A DNA stretch of 64,000 nt from Sphaerisporangium sp040685555 (GTDB taxonomy: Bacteria; Actinomycetota; Actinomycetes; Streptosporangiales; Streptosporangiaceae), in the NCBI RefSeq assembly GCF_040685555.1, contig NZ_JBFBIK010000024.1, forward strand, positions 1 through 64,000. Direction: 5' to 3'. This document shows, piece by piece, positions 28,134 to 37,960 of the stretch (position 1 is the first letter of the stretch; each line of letters begins with the position of its first letter). The notes below the pieces were generated by a model. It worked only from the letters and a program-made list of their open reading frames with translations. It made no database searches and had not been told where the DNA came from. The position numbers were made by a program, and so were the translations under genes.

Positions 28134-29567
28134 TCAGGTGACGTGCGTGAGCGCGTCCCAGACGTTCTCAGCCTCTGTGACGTCGAACCCGTGGGAAAAG
28201 TTCGTCGTGCGGATGGGAGGGCTGCTGACGGGGACCGGATGGAGGGCGTCGCGCCCGTCGGGCCTCGGCAGCGCGGAGGGCTCCTGGTCGAGCGAACCGG
28301 CGGGCACCAGGGCGTGGGTGAACCCCAGGCGGGCGGCCTCGGCCACCCGGCGCCTGACGTCTCTGACCGGCCGCAGCTCGCCCGCCAGGCCCACCTCGCC
28401 GAGCACGATCAGGCCGGGCGGCAGGGGCCGGTCGCCGGCCGCGCTGGCCACGGCGAGCATCACCGCGAGGTCGACGGCGGGGTCGTTGAGCCGGATGCCG
28501 CCCACGGTGGCGGTGAAGACGTCGCAGCCGCTCAGCCGGGCGTTCAACCGGCGCTCGAGCACCGCGAGGATCATCGTCACGCGGAAGGGGTCGAGCCCGG
28601 AGGAGGACCGGCGCGGCTGCTGGGCCTCGGTGGGCCCCACGAGGGCCTGCACCTCGGCGGGGAGCGGACGGGTGCCCTCCACCGTGACGGTGACGCAGGT
28701 GCCGGGCACCGGCTCGGAGCGCCGCGAGACGAACAGCCCGCTCGGGTCGGGCAGCCCCTGGATGCCGCGCTCGTTGAGGTCGAAGCAGCCGACCTCCTCG
28801 GTGGGGCCGAAGCGGTTCTTGATGGACCTGACCATGCGCAGCCGGGAGTGGCGGTCGCCCTCGAAGTGCAGCACCACGTCGACCAGGTGCTCCAGAACGC
28901 GCGGGCCGGCGATCGAGCCGTCTTTGGTGACGTGGCCCACCAGCACGGTGGACATGCCGCGCTCCTTGGCCAGGCGGACGAGGTTGCCCGTGACCTCGCG
29001 CACCTGCGAGACCCCGCCTGGGACGCCTGAGGCCGCCGAGGAGCCGATGGTCTGCACCGAGTCGACGATGAGCAGCCGGGGCTGGACCTTCTCGACGTGG
29101 CTGACCAGCGCGGCGAGGTCGGTCTCGGCCGCCAGGTAGAGCTGGTCCTGGATGGCGCCGATGCGGTCGGCGCGCATGCGCACCTGGGCGGCGGACTCCT
29201 CGCCTGTGACGTAGAGCACGGTGTCGTGGCGGGCCGTGCTGGCGGCGGCCTCCAGCAGGAGCGTGGACTTGCCGATGCCGGGCTCGCCGGCCAGCAGGAC
29301 GACCGCGCCGGGCACGAGGCCGCCCCCGAGCACCCGGTCGAGCTCGCCGATGCCGGTGGTGCGTGCTTGGGCGAACTCGGCCGTGACCTGGCTGATCGGC
29401 AGCGCGGGGGCGGACACCGCGCCGCCCTGGACGACGTGGACCCCCGCACGCGCGCCCTCTTCGTCGACCGTGCCCCACGCCTGGCACTCGCCGCAGCGGC
29501 CCACCCATTTGGCGGCCCGCCACCCGCACTCGGCACAGCGGTAACCGAGCTTCTGCGTCTTGGTCAT
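28134..29567 (-). CDS. radA: DNA repair protein RadA (Sms)
   Basis: RadA is a RecA-like branch-migration helicase. The 477-residue protein starts with a zinc finger (YRCAECGWRAAKWVGRCGEC), followed by Walker A GEPGIGKSTLLL, the KNRFGPTEEVG motif special to RadA, and a C-terminal Lon-protease-like domain (DPAVDLAVMLAVASAAGDRPLP) without a protease dyad. ATG 29567 is placed 10 codons inside the longest frame because the zinc finger normally starts here. It forms a likely operon with disA. Confidence 0.97.
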   Translation of the reverse strand: MTKTQKLGYRCAECGWRAAKWVGRCGECQAWGTVDEEGARAGVHVVQGGAVSAPALPISQVTAEFAQARTTGIGELDRVLGGGLVPGAVVLLAGEPGIGKSTLLLEAAASTARHDTVLYVTGEESAAQVRMRADRIGAIQDQLYLAAETDLAALVSHVEKVQPRLLIVDSVQTIGSSAASGVPGGVSQVREVTGNLVRLAKERGMSTVLVGHVTKDGSIAGPRVLEHLVDVVLHFEGDRHSRLRMVRSIKNRFGPTEEVGCFDLNERGIQGLPDPSGLFVSRRSEPVPGTCVTVTVEGTRPLPAEVQALVGPTEAQQPRRSSSGLDPFRVTMILAVLERRLNARLSGCDVFTATVGGIRLNDPAVDLAVMLAVASAAGDRPLPPGLIVLGEVGLAGELRPVRDVRRRVAEAARLGFTHALVPAGSLDQEPSALPRPDGRDALHPVPVSSPPIRTTNFSHGFDVTEAENVWDALTHVT

Positions 29568-29624
29568 GCGGGGCACGCTATCGGCTCGGGCCGACAAACT
29601 CGCTCGCGCGGCCCGCGAGGTGGA

Positions 29625-29939
29625 TCAGAACTGGCCGTCCAGCTCGGCGAGCAGCAGGCGCTTGGGCCTGGCGCCGAGGATCTGGCGGACCACCTCGCCG
29701 TTCCGGTAGAGGTTCAGCGTGGGGAAGCCCATCACGTCGTAGCGGGCGGCGATCTCGGGGAACTCCTCGGCGTTCAGCTTGGCCACGGTCAGCCGCTCGC
29801 CGTACTCGCGGGCGATCTCCTCCAGGATCGGCGCCACCATGCGGCAAGGCGGGCACCACTCGGTCCAGAAGTCCACCAGGACGGGCTTGTCGCTCGCGAG
29901 GACCTGCTCGTCGAAGTTCTCGGCGGTCAGTGTGATCAT
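29625..29939 (-). CDS. Thioredoxin with WCPPC active site
   Basis: This 104-residue thioredoxin has the active-site motif WCPPC at residues 28-32 (Cys29, Cys32) where ordinary TrxA has WCGPC. The cis-proline region reads GFPTLNLYRNGE. The changed dipeptide should shift redox potential. ATG 29939 overlaps the MerR-type gene's stop by 4 bases, so it is translated with that regulator. This pairing suggests it answers the signal sensed by the regulator, likely thiol or metal stress, rather than serving as the housekeeping thioredoxin. Confidence 0.9.
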   Translation of the reverse strand: MITLTAENFDEQVLASDKPVLVDFWTEWCPPCRMVAPILEEIAREYGERLTVAKLNAEEFPEIAARYDVMGFPTLNLYRNGEVVRQILGARPKRLLLAELDGQF

Positions 29940-30316
29940 GTGGTTACTCCAGTTTTGAGCACGCATCCGGGGCACGCCTCGGAGAGCTGTGCGGCGACCT
30001 CGGCCCTTCGGCCGAGCAGGGTGCGGATCTGCTCGTCGATCTCGGCGAGCTTGCGCCGGTAGACCTCGACGGATTCGGGGCAGGCGTTTCCCGCGTGGTT
30101 GCCCGCTCGCAGGCACTCCACGAAGGGACGGGCGTCGTCGAGGGTGAACCCCACCGTGATCAGGGAGCGGATCTCGGTGACGAGCTTCAGGTCGGACTCG
30201 TCGTACTCCCGGTAGCCGTTGGACGACCTCCGGGCCGGGAGCAGCCCCTGCTGCTCGTAGTAGCGCAGGGCCCGGGTGCTCACACCCGCTCGCCTGGCCA
30301 GCTCTCCGATCCGCAT
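29936..30316 (-). CDS. MerR-family regulator, Cys-rich
   Basis: The 126-residue MerR-type protein has the N-terminal winged helix (MRIGELARRAGVSTRALRYY, then GLLPARRSSNGYREYDESD) and a dimerisation helix. Four Cys follow: 68, 79, 115 and 118, the last two as CPGC at the C-terminus. Their spacing suits thiol, oxidant or soft-metal sensing; which is not shown. It overlaps the thioredoxin gene by 4 bases. A perfect dyad upstream within a TTGAC-rich promoter is the probable operator for both genes. Confidence 0.9.
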   Translation of the reverse strand: MRIGELARRAGVSTRALRYYEQQGLLPARRSSNGYREYDESDLKLVTEIRSLITVGFTLDDARPFVECLRAGNHAGNACPESVEVYRRKLAEIDEQIRTLLGRRAEVAAQLSEACPGCVLKTGVTT

Positions 30317-30346
30317 CGGCCCTCCCTGTTACGCACTCACGCTAAT

Positions 30347-30360
30347 CGTTGACGTCAACG
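30347..30360 (-). promoter_or_regulatory. Dyad operator of the MerR-thioredoxin unit
   Basis: CGTTGACGTCAACG is a perfect 14-bp palindrome, 31 bases before the regulator's start. It overlaps a TTGAC-rich stretch (TTGACCTTGACGTTGACG on the minus strand) that can supply the -35. MerR proteins bind dyads between -35 and -10, so this is the likely self-operator. Confidence 0.6.
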
Positions 30361-30399
30361 TCAAGGTCAAGCCGATGCGTCCCGGGAGATCCGCGAAGG

Positions 30400-31098
30400 T
30401 CAGAAGTGGCGCCAGCGCAGCACGTTGGGGTAGTCGAGATCGAGGCCCGGGGTCGCGGCGATCGCCTCCTCGGCCACGGCGGGGGCGAACTCGATGCGCA
30501 GCACCGCCTCCAGGTCGGCCCTGGACGAGAAGGCCATCCGCAGGTCGAGCTCCTGGCGCTGCCATCCGTGGCGCGACCAGAAGGCCTCCACGGCCGCCGC
30601 GGAGTAGGACGGCACCGTGCGGCTGAACCAGCCGCCGAACGCGCCCCTGGTGGCGTCGAGGTCGACGACGAATGCGGCCCCGCCCCGCCGTACGACCCTG
30701 GACAGCTCGCGCAGGCCGGGCTCGCACCCGGGGCCGAAGAAGTACGCCCACCGGGCCACCGCGACGTCCACGGAGGCGTCGGGGACCGGCAGCGCCTGGG
30801 CGGTGGCCGTGTGGACCGAGACGCGGGGCAGCCCGCGGCAGCGCTCCCCGGCGAGCGTGGCGAGGCCCGAATGCGGCTCGACGCCGACGACCTTGCTCGC
30901 CGTGGCGGCGAAGGCGGGCAGGTGGAAGCCGGTGCCGCAGCCGATGTCCAGAACGACGCCCCCGGTCCACGGGCGGATGGCGGACATCGCCGCGTCCACG
31001 ACGCCCTCGGGATCGACGGCGCGGTTCTCGAGCTCGTAAGTTCGAGGGGAGTTCCAGATGTTCGGACTGGGGATGGCCCCGTCCACGATCCGCGCCAT
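30400..31098 (-). CDS. Class I SAM-dependent methyltransferase
   Basis: The 232-residue protein has a SAM-binding fold: motif I VVLDIGCGTGFHLPAFA, motif II acidic VVGVEPHSG, a motif IV-like PDASVDVAVARWAYFFGPG and LRELSRVVRRGGAAFVVDLD. This is the UbiE/Methyltransf_11 type acting on small molecules. No neighbouring biosynthetic gene indicates a substrate. It is divergent from the isomerase-like gene on the right, and the MerR operator lies beyond its 3' end. Confidence 0.85.
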   Translation of the reverse strand: MARIVDGAIPSPNIWNSPRTYELENRAVDPEGVVDAAMSAIRPWTGGVVLDIGCGTGFHLPAFAATASKVVGVEPHSGLATLAGERCRGLPRVSVHTATAQALPVPDASVDVAVARWAYFFGPGCEPGLRELSRVVRRGGAAFVVDLDATRGAFGGWFSRTVPSYSAAAVEAFWSRHGWQRQELDLRMAFSSRADLEAVLRIEFAPAVAEEAIAATPGLDLDYPNVLRWRHF

Positions 31099-31203
31099 GA
31101 GAACACGCTAGACCAGCCCGAATGCGGGGCGTTCAATTGTGATCTTGATTGCATCCGGGTTGCGGAGCGCCACCTGGCCGTGACCCGGCTTAGGCTGGCA
31201 GAT

Positions 31204-32019
31204 GTGACCGACGTCATCCGAGTCCCGAACGCCAAGATCGCATTGTCCACCGCGTCGGTGTATCCGGAGCGCACTCCGGACGCCTTCGAGCTGGCCGCGC
31301 GCCTCGGCTACGACGGCGTCGAGGTCATGGTCGGCGCCGATCCGGTGAGCCAGGACATCGACGTGCTCGAGCGGCTCTCCGACCATTACCAGCTGCCGGT
31401 GCTGGCCGTGCACGCCCCCTGCCTCCTCGTCACCCAGCGCGTGTGGGGCCGCGACCCCTGGGCCAAGCTGGTCAAGGCGCAGAAGGCGGCCGAGCGGCTC
31501 GGCGCGCGCACCGTCGTGGTCCACCCGCCCTTCCGCTGGCAGCGCGACTACGCCCGTGACTTCGAGACCGGGCTCGCCCGCATGCGCGACGAGACCGATG
31601 TGACCTTCGCGGTGGAGAACATGTTCCCCCTGCGGGCCCGCGGCGCCGAGGTGGTGCCGTACGCGCCGGGGTGGGATCCGGTCGACCAGGATTTCCCGCA
31701 GGTCACGCTCGACCTGTCGCACACGGCCGTCTCGGGCTCCGACGCGCTCGAAATGGCCGAGAAGCTCGGTGACCGGCTCGCGCACCTGCACCTGGCCGAC
31801 GGCATCGGCACCACCAACAAGGACGAGCACCTGGTGCCTGGCAGGGGAGGCCAGCCCTGCGCCCGCATCCTCGAACGGCTGGCCACCCAGGGGTACGGCG
31901 GCCTCATCGTGCTGGAGATCAACACCCGCAAGGCCGCCGGGCGCACCGAGCGCATCGACGACCTGGCCGAGGGCCTGGCCTTCGCCCGCCTGCACTTCGC
32001 CGCGTCGTCGAGCACATGA
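31204..32019 (+). CDS. Sugar phosphate isomerase/epimerase-like TIM barrel
   Basis: The 271-residue protein is of the xylose isomerase-like TIM-barrel/AP-endonuclease 2 superfamily. Strand-end motifs include ALSTASVYPERTPDAFELA, YDGVEVMV, VVVHPPFRWQ with a metal His, FAVENMFP with a metal Glu, VTLDLSHTAVSG and HLADGIG...DEHLVPGRG. These residues suit a metal-dependent isomerase; the substrate is unknown. GTG 31204 is chosen because upstream sequence in frame is unrelated. A TetR-type gene follows. Confidence 0.8.
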   Translation: MTDVIRVPNAKIALSTASVYPERTPDAFELAARLGYDGVEVMVGADPVSQDIDVLERLSDHYQLPVLAVHAPCLLVTQRVWGRDPWAKLVKAQKAAERLGARTVVVHPPFRWQRDYARDFETGLARMRDETDVTFAVENMFPLRARGAEVVPYAPGWDPVDQDFPQVTLDLSHTAVSGSDALEMAEKLGDRLAHLHLADGIGTTNKDEHLVPGRGGQPCARILERLATQGYGGLIVLEINTRKAAGRTERIDDLAEGLAFARLHFAASSST

Positions 32020-32122
32020 TCCGATCGACGACATGAGCCACGAGGTGTTCAACCGCGTCGCCGAGGCCTACACCGAAGACGGGCGCGTGAGCGCGGGCGA
32101 TGAGGGCGTGGAAGGCGGAGGG

Positions 32123-32707
32123 GTGACGACCGAGAGACGGCGTCCGGGGCGGCGGCCGGGGTCGGCGGACACGCGAGGTGAGATCGTCACCGCGGCCCGC
32201 AAGATCTTCGCAGCGAAGGGCTTCGACAAGGCGACCATCAGGGGCATCGCCCGCGAGGCCGGGGTCGACCCGGCCCTGGTCCACCACTACTTCGACACCA
32301 AGGAGGGCATCTTCGTCGCGGCGCTGCGGCTGCCGGTCAATCCCGCTGAGGTGATCCCCCTGATACTCCAGGGGCCGCGCGAGGAGATCGGCGAGCGTCT
32401 GGTCAGGTTCCTGCTGACGATGACGGCCGATCCGCAGGCGCGCGAGCCGATCATCGCCCTGATGCGCAGCGCGATGACCAACGAGCAGATCGTGTCGATG
32501 ATCCGCGAGTTCCTCACCATGGCCGTGCTGAACCGAGTGGTCGAGGGGCTGGGCATCCCGGCGGTCCGCATGCAGGTGGCGTTCGCCCAGATGTTCGGCG
32601 TGGTCCTGATGCGGTATGTGGTGCGCCTGGAGCCGCTGGCATCGGTCGAGATCGATGAGCTGGTGGAGATCCTGGCCCCCACGATCCAGCGTTATCTCGG
32701 TGGCTGA
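32123..32707 (+). CDS. TetR-family transcriptional regulator
   Basis: The 194-residue regulator has an N-terminal TetR helix-turn-helix: TRGEIVTAARKIFAAKGFDK, then ATIRGIAREAGVDPALVHHYF. The C-terminal ligand domain is of the TetR_C_33-like type (REPIIALMRSAMTNEQIV). Start is uncertain: GTG 32123 yields the family-typical basic leader TTERRRPGRRPG, while ATG 32033 would add 30 residues and lies 13 bases after the isomerase gene. Either way it probably forms an operon with the isomerase. Its targets may include the downstream Fe-S membrane protein, but this is only positional. Confidence 0.85.
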   Translation: MTTERRRPGRRPGSADTRGEIVTAARKIFAAKGFDKATIRGIAREAGVDPALVHHYFDTKEGIFVAALRLPVNPAEVIPLILQGPREEIGERLVRFLLTMTADPQAREPIIALMRSAMTNEQIVSMIREFLTMAVLNRVVEGLGIPAVRMQVAFAQMFGVVLMRYVVRLEPLASVEIDELVEILAPTIQRYLGG

Positions 32708-32880
32708 CTGGTCCGGGCGAGCTTTTCCCAGAGCATTGTTCTAGCATCGGTCCGGCCAATCACGGCCATCCCAGGTCCGCCTTTAAGTTACCGGCGGGTA
32801 CCATTCGGAGTGGTCTCGCCGTCATCGTGGATGACCGGTGTGTCTACGCTGGGCAGCCAACGCCGTAGTTTGGAGGACCC

Positions 32881-35028
<2,148 letters not shown>

Positions 35029-35036
35029 CACCCGTG

Positions 35037-35087
35037 GCGGACGGGCGTGCCGGCGACCGTACGAAGATCGTCGGCACGCCCGTCCGC
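35037..35087 (+). terminator. 20-bp stem hairpin after the Fe-S reductase
   Basis: Bases 35037-35056 pair with 35068-35087 with a single G-U, around an 11-base loop, 8 bases after the stop. There is no T run, so this may be a Rho-independent-like or stabilising hairpin. Confidence 0.6.
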
Positions 35088-35240
35088 GTACGTGGCCGGA
35101 GGAACGTCTCCGCCTGTGGAGCGGCTGGGACGGCCCCGTCCAACGGGCGAAAGACGGGGACCGAAAACCTTTCTCCACATATCGGGAAAGTCACGGTAAC
35201 CTCAACGTCGCGGGGCTCGATCGACGGGGAGGGAGCGCCG

Positions 35241-36053
35241 GTGCGCGTTGTCGTAACCGATGCCGAGGTCACCATGGCCGATGTCCTCTCGCTTCGCCTT
35301 GCCATCGAGGTGCCGCTGGCGGACGGCGCGCAGCTCATCCTGCGGCAGCGGGGCACCGGCGTCGAGACCAAGGTCATGCTCGGCACCTCGGGGGCGGAGG
35401 TGCGCGAGGCCTCCGTCGCGGTGTCGCTGGCGCCGCTCGGGCTGAGTCCGGGCCGCTGGGACGCCTACCTGCAGCACGAGCCGCCCGCCGAGGAGCGCAC
35501 CCGCACCCGCATCCAGTCCGTCGATCCGGGCTTCTCCCTCGACCGGCTGGACGCCTACGCGCTGAGCAGGCGCACGCTCGCCTACCGCGCCTATCGCACG
35601 CTCAACGGCTACCTCGCCGTCAAGATCACCCAGGCCGAGCCCGTGGCCGACGTCCGCGCGGTGTGGTTCCGCGAGGGCCGTTTCGAGGTCACCGGGCTGC
35701 TGGCCTACACCGGATTCGAGGACGACGACGCCCACCACACCGCCCGCCTCGCCCTGCGCCGCGCGGCCGGGCCGGAGACGGCGGTCACGGCCGCCGCGAC
35801 CGTGAAGGGGGTGCGGTTCCACGCCGCGCTGTCCCTGTGCGACGTCATCGCGGCCACGCCCGAGTACGAGGGGCTGTGGGAGCCGTCACTGGAGGTGGAC
35901 GGCATCGACGTGCCGCTGGCCCTGGGAGGGCGCATCGACGACGTCGACGGCAAGCGCCGCCGGGTGCACTACCCCGACACCAAGGTCGACGGCGTGCCGG
36001 TACGCCCCTGCTACACCGTGGACGACGAGCTCCGTCTCGAGGTGGGCGGATGA
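35241..36053 (+). CDS. Unknown protein paired with a glycosyltransferase
   Basis: The 270-residue protein matches no family I can name. It is rich in beta-strand-like segments (LSLRLAIEVPLADGAQLILR, then SVAVSLAPLGLSPGRWDAYL, FEVTGLLAYTG) and may have two beta-sandwich repeats. No signal or membrane segment is seen. GTG 35241 follows GGGAGGGAG. Its stop overlaps the glycosyltransferase start (ATGA), so the two are translated together and the protein may assist or modify sugar transfer. Similar domains occur with wall-polymer glycosyltransferases, from which I infer a surface-polysaccharide role. Confidence 0.55.
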   Translation: MRVVVTDAEVTMADVLSLRLAIEVPLADGAQLILRQRGTGVETKVMLGTSGAEVREASVAVSLAPLGLSPGRWDAYLQHEPPAEERTRTRIQSVDPGFSLDRLDAYALSRRTLAYRAYRTLNGYLAVKITQAEPVADVRAVWFREGRFEVTGLLAYTGFEDDDAHHTARLALRRAAGPETAVTAAATVKGVRFHAALSLCDVIAATPEYEGLWEPSLEVDGIDVPLALGGRIDDVDGKRRRVHYPDTKVDGVPVRPCYTVDDELRLEVGG

Positions 36054-37126
36054 AGATCTGCTTCCTGATCCCCTCGGCGTACGGCATGCGGGGCGACACC
36101 CGGGCCGTGCTCAACCTCGCGACCGAGCTGGTGTCCCGGCACGAGGTGGAGATCGTCAGCGTCAGGAGGGTCCGCGAGACCCCGTTCTTCCCGGTCGACC
36201 CGCGGATCGCGCTTCGATGGCTCATCGACGCCCGGCCGGGCGTCCGCCACCTGCTGCCCCGGGGGCAGATGCGCACGGAGGTGGCGCTCTGGCGCACCCT
36301 GCGCGGCCTGCGCTGCGACGTGCTGGTGACCACGCGCCCGGGTCTCAGCGTGCAGGCCGCCCGGCACGTTCCACGCGAGACCGTGCGCATCGCACGCGAC
36401 TGGAGCCGCCCGGCCGTCCCCGGGCCGGTCCGCAGGTTCTATCCCAAGCTGGACGCGGTCGTCACCTCCACAGAGACGGCCAAGGACGAGTTCGCCCGGA
36501 TCCTCGAAGGCGCGGAAGGGCCGCCCGTCCACGTCATCCCCGACGCGCTTCCCCAGGGGCCGTGGCCGCGCTCGCGCATGGACAACCGCGTCGTGTCGGC
36601 GGGCGGCCGGTGGCTGCCCGGCAAGGCGTTCGACCGGCTCATCGAGGCCTTCGCGATCGTGACCGACAAGCGGCCCGACTGGCGGCTGCGCCTGTACGGC
36701 GGCGGTCCCGAGGAGAAGCGGCTCCGGGCGCTGGTCGGCCGGCTCGACCTGCACAACAACGTCTACTTCATGGGCACCACCCCGGACCTGCAGGGGGAGT
36801 TCGCCAAGGCGTCGATCGTGGCCGTCACCTCGCACGCCGAGACGCCGGGCATGACGGTGATCGAGGCGCTCGGGTGCGGCGTTCCGGTGGTCGGGTTCGA
36901 GGGCACGCGCGGGCCCGGAGAGTTCGTGACGCCCGGTCGCGACAGCGTGCTGGTGCCACGGAGCGAGGGGGAGATCGAGGCGTACGCCTCGGCGCTGCTG
37001 GCCCTGATCGACGACGAGCGCCGCCGTATGGTGCTGGCGGCCGGAGCGCTGGAGTCGGCCGCGGGCCACGCCGCCCCGGTCATCGCGAACCGGTGGGAGA
37101 CGCTGGTGGACAGCCTCCGGCCCTGA
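36050..37126 (+). CDS. GT4-family glycosyltransferase
   Basis: The 358-residue protein has a GT-B fold. The N-terminal half begins MKICFLIPSAYGMRGDTRAV; the C-terminal half has VVSAGGRWLPGKAFDRLIEA, LRLYGGGPEEKRL and the nucleotide-sugar EX7E region (HAETPGMTVIEALGCGVPVV). This is a retaining GT4 enzyme of unknown acceptor. ATG 36050 overlaps the preceding gene's stop by 4 bases. No other polysaccharide genes are adjacent, so this two-gene operon could modify a teichoic-acid-like or capsular polymer; that is inference. Confidence 0.87.
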   Translation: MKICFLIPSAYGMRGDTRAVLNLATELVSRHEVEIVSVRRVRETPFFPVDPRIALRWLIDARPGVRHLLPRGQMRTEVALWRTLRGLRCDVLVTTRPGLSVQAARHVPRETVRIARDWSRPAVPGPVRRFYPKLDAVVTSTETAKDEFARILEGAEGPPVHVIPDALPQGPWPRSRMDNRVVSAGGRWLPGKAFDRLIEAFAIVTDKRPDWRLRLYGGGPEEKRLRALVGRLDLHNNVYFMGTTPDLQGEFAKASIVAVTSHAETPGMTVIEALGCGVPVVGFEGTRGPGEFVTPGRDSVLVPRSEGEIEAYASALLALIDDERRRMVLAAGALESAAGHAAPVIANRWETLVDSLRP

Positions 37127-37145
37127 GGTGCGGCGTCCCATCGCC

Positions 37146-37164
37146 AATACCCCGAAGAGGTATT
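37146..37164 (+). promoter_or_regulatory. Dyad operator upstream of csoR
   Basis: AATACC (37146-37151) and GGTATT (37159-37164) form a perfect inverted repeat with a G/C-rich centre, ending 9 bases before the csoR ATG. CsoR-type repressors bind such TACC-GGTA dyads, so autoregulation is likely. Confidence 0.6.
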
Positions 37165-37173
37165 CTGGGCATT

Positions 37174-37455
37174 ATGCATGGGTACAGCGGAGACAAGCAG
37201 GCATATCTCACCAGGCTCCGGCGGATCGAGGGGCAGATCCGCGGGCTCCAACGCATGGTCGAGGAAGATTCCTACTGCATCGACATCCTCACCCAGGTGT
37301 CGGCCGCCACGCGCGCCTTGCAGGCCGTGGCGCTCGGGCTCCTGGAGGACCATATCGGCCACTGCGTGACGGATGCCATCAACGCTGGTGGGCCTGAGGC
37401 CGAGGAGAAGGTCAAGGAGGCCTCCGCGGCCATCGCGAGGCTAGTGCGCTCGTAG
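37174..37455 (+). CDS. csoR: CsoR-family metal-sensing repressor
   Basis: The 93-residue all-helical repressor has the Cu(I) ligands Cys35, His60 and Cys64 of the Cys-His-Cys CsoR site (DSYCIDIL, LLEDHIGHC). The N-terminal segment LTRLRRIEGQIRGLQRM is family-typical. It likely leaves its operator when copper binds. The usual partners copA and copZ are not adjacent, so it may control genes elsewhere and itself through the dyad upstream. The ATG lies inside the minimal promoter region; ribosome site is weak. Confidence 0.92.
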   Translation: MHGYSGDKQAYLTRLRRIEGQIRGLQRMVEEDSYCIDILTQVSAATRALQAVALGLLEDHIGHCVTDAINAGGPEAEEKVKEASAAIARLVRS

Positions 37456-37568
37456 CGGTTTCGGGGGTTTCCCGGCCTGGCCGGACTAGTCCGGCAGAGT
37501 GGTCATGGATCCTTTCGCAAAACCGTCCCGAACCCTTGAGGAGTCCGGGACCGGTTCCGCGAGCATCT

Positions 37569-37730
37569 TCAGCGACTCACCGGAGTCCGCAATCCAAGCG
37601 CGTTGTCGAGCTCATCCAAGGTCAGCTCTCGCTCGCTGACAGCGACGGCGCTGAGCACCTCCGCGTAGAGCGCGATCTCGTCCAACGCGACACGGTCATG
37701 GACCCGTGAGTCCAGGTAGTCGTGCCCCAC
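37569..37730 (-). CDS. Small acidic protein (53 residues)
   Basis: GTG 37730 is preceded by GGAAGGAAGGA at 7-base spacing, a strong ribosome site. The product contains ALDEIALYAEVLSAVAVSER and LTLDELDNALGL, a pattern seen in many short actinomycete proteins that end in a D-E-I-D-x-x-L-G motif. It has no membrane segment. Such proteins are often near regulators, here csoR on one side and an unknown gene on the other. Function unknown. A longer open frame upstream lacks similar support. Confidence 0.6.
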   Translation of the reverse strand: MGHDYLDSRVHDRVALDEIALYAEVLSAVAVSERELTLDELDNALGLRTPVSR

Positions 37731-37960
37731 CGCGTCGTCCTTCCTTCCGCAGCCCACACCCACTTCGAGGTTACGACCGGGTGGCTTTCGACGACATGGC
37801 CCATCGGGACCATTCGTCAGGGCGACCCGAGTCCCTGTGGAACCATTTCCCGGATCCGAGATCACAATTCAGCCAAATCCCCAGATGGCTGGACGGGGAA
37901 TGATATACGCGAAGTAAGTACGAAATAACCTGTTAAAGCGTTTAGATCATGGCACCCAGG

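Noticed and set aside
30349..31203. Rightward extension before the isomerase-like gene
   Set aside because: It overlies the leftward methyltransferase gene and is not conserved in form.
32033..32122. ATG 32033 as TetR start
   Set aside because: Possible but the added 30 residues do not look like a TetR leader; kept only as an alternative.
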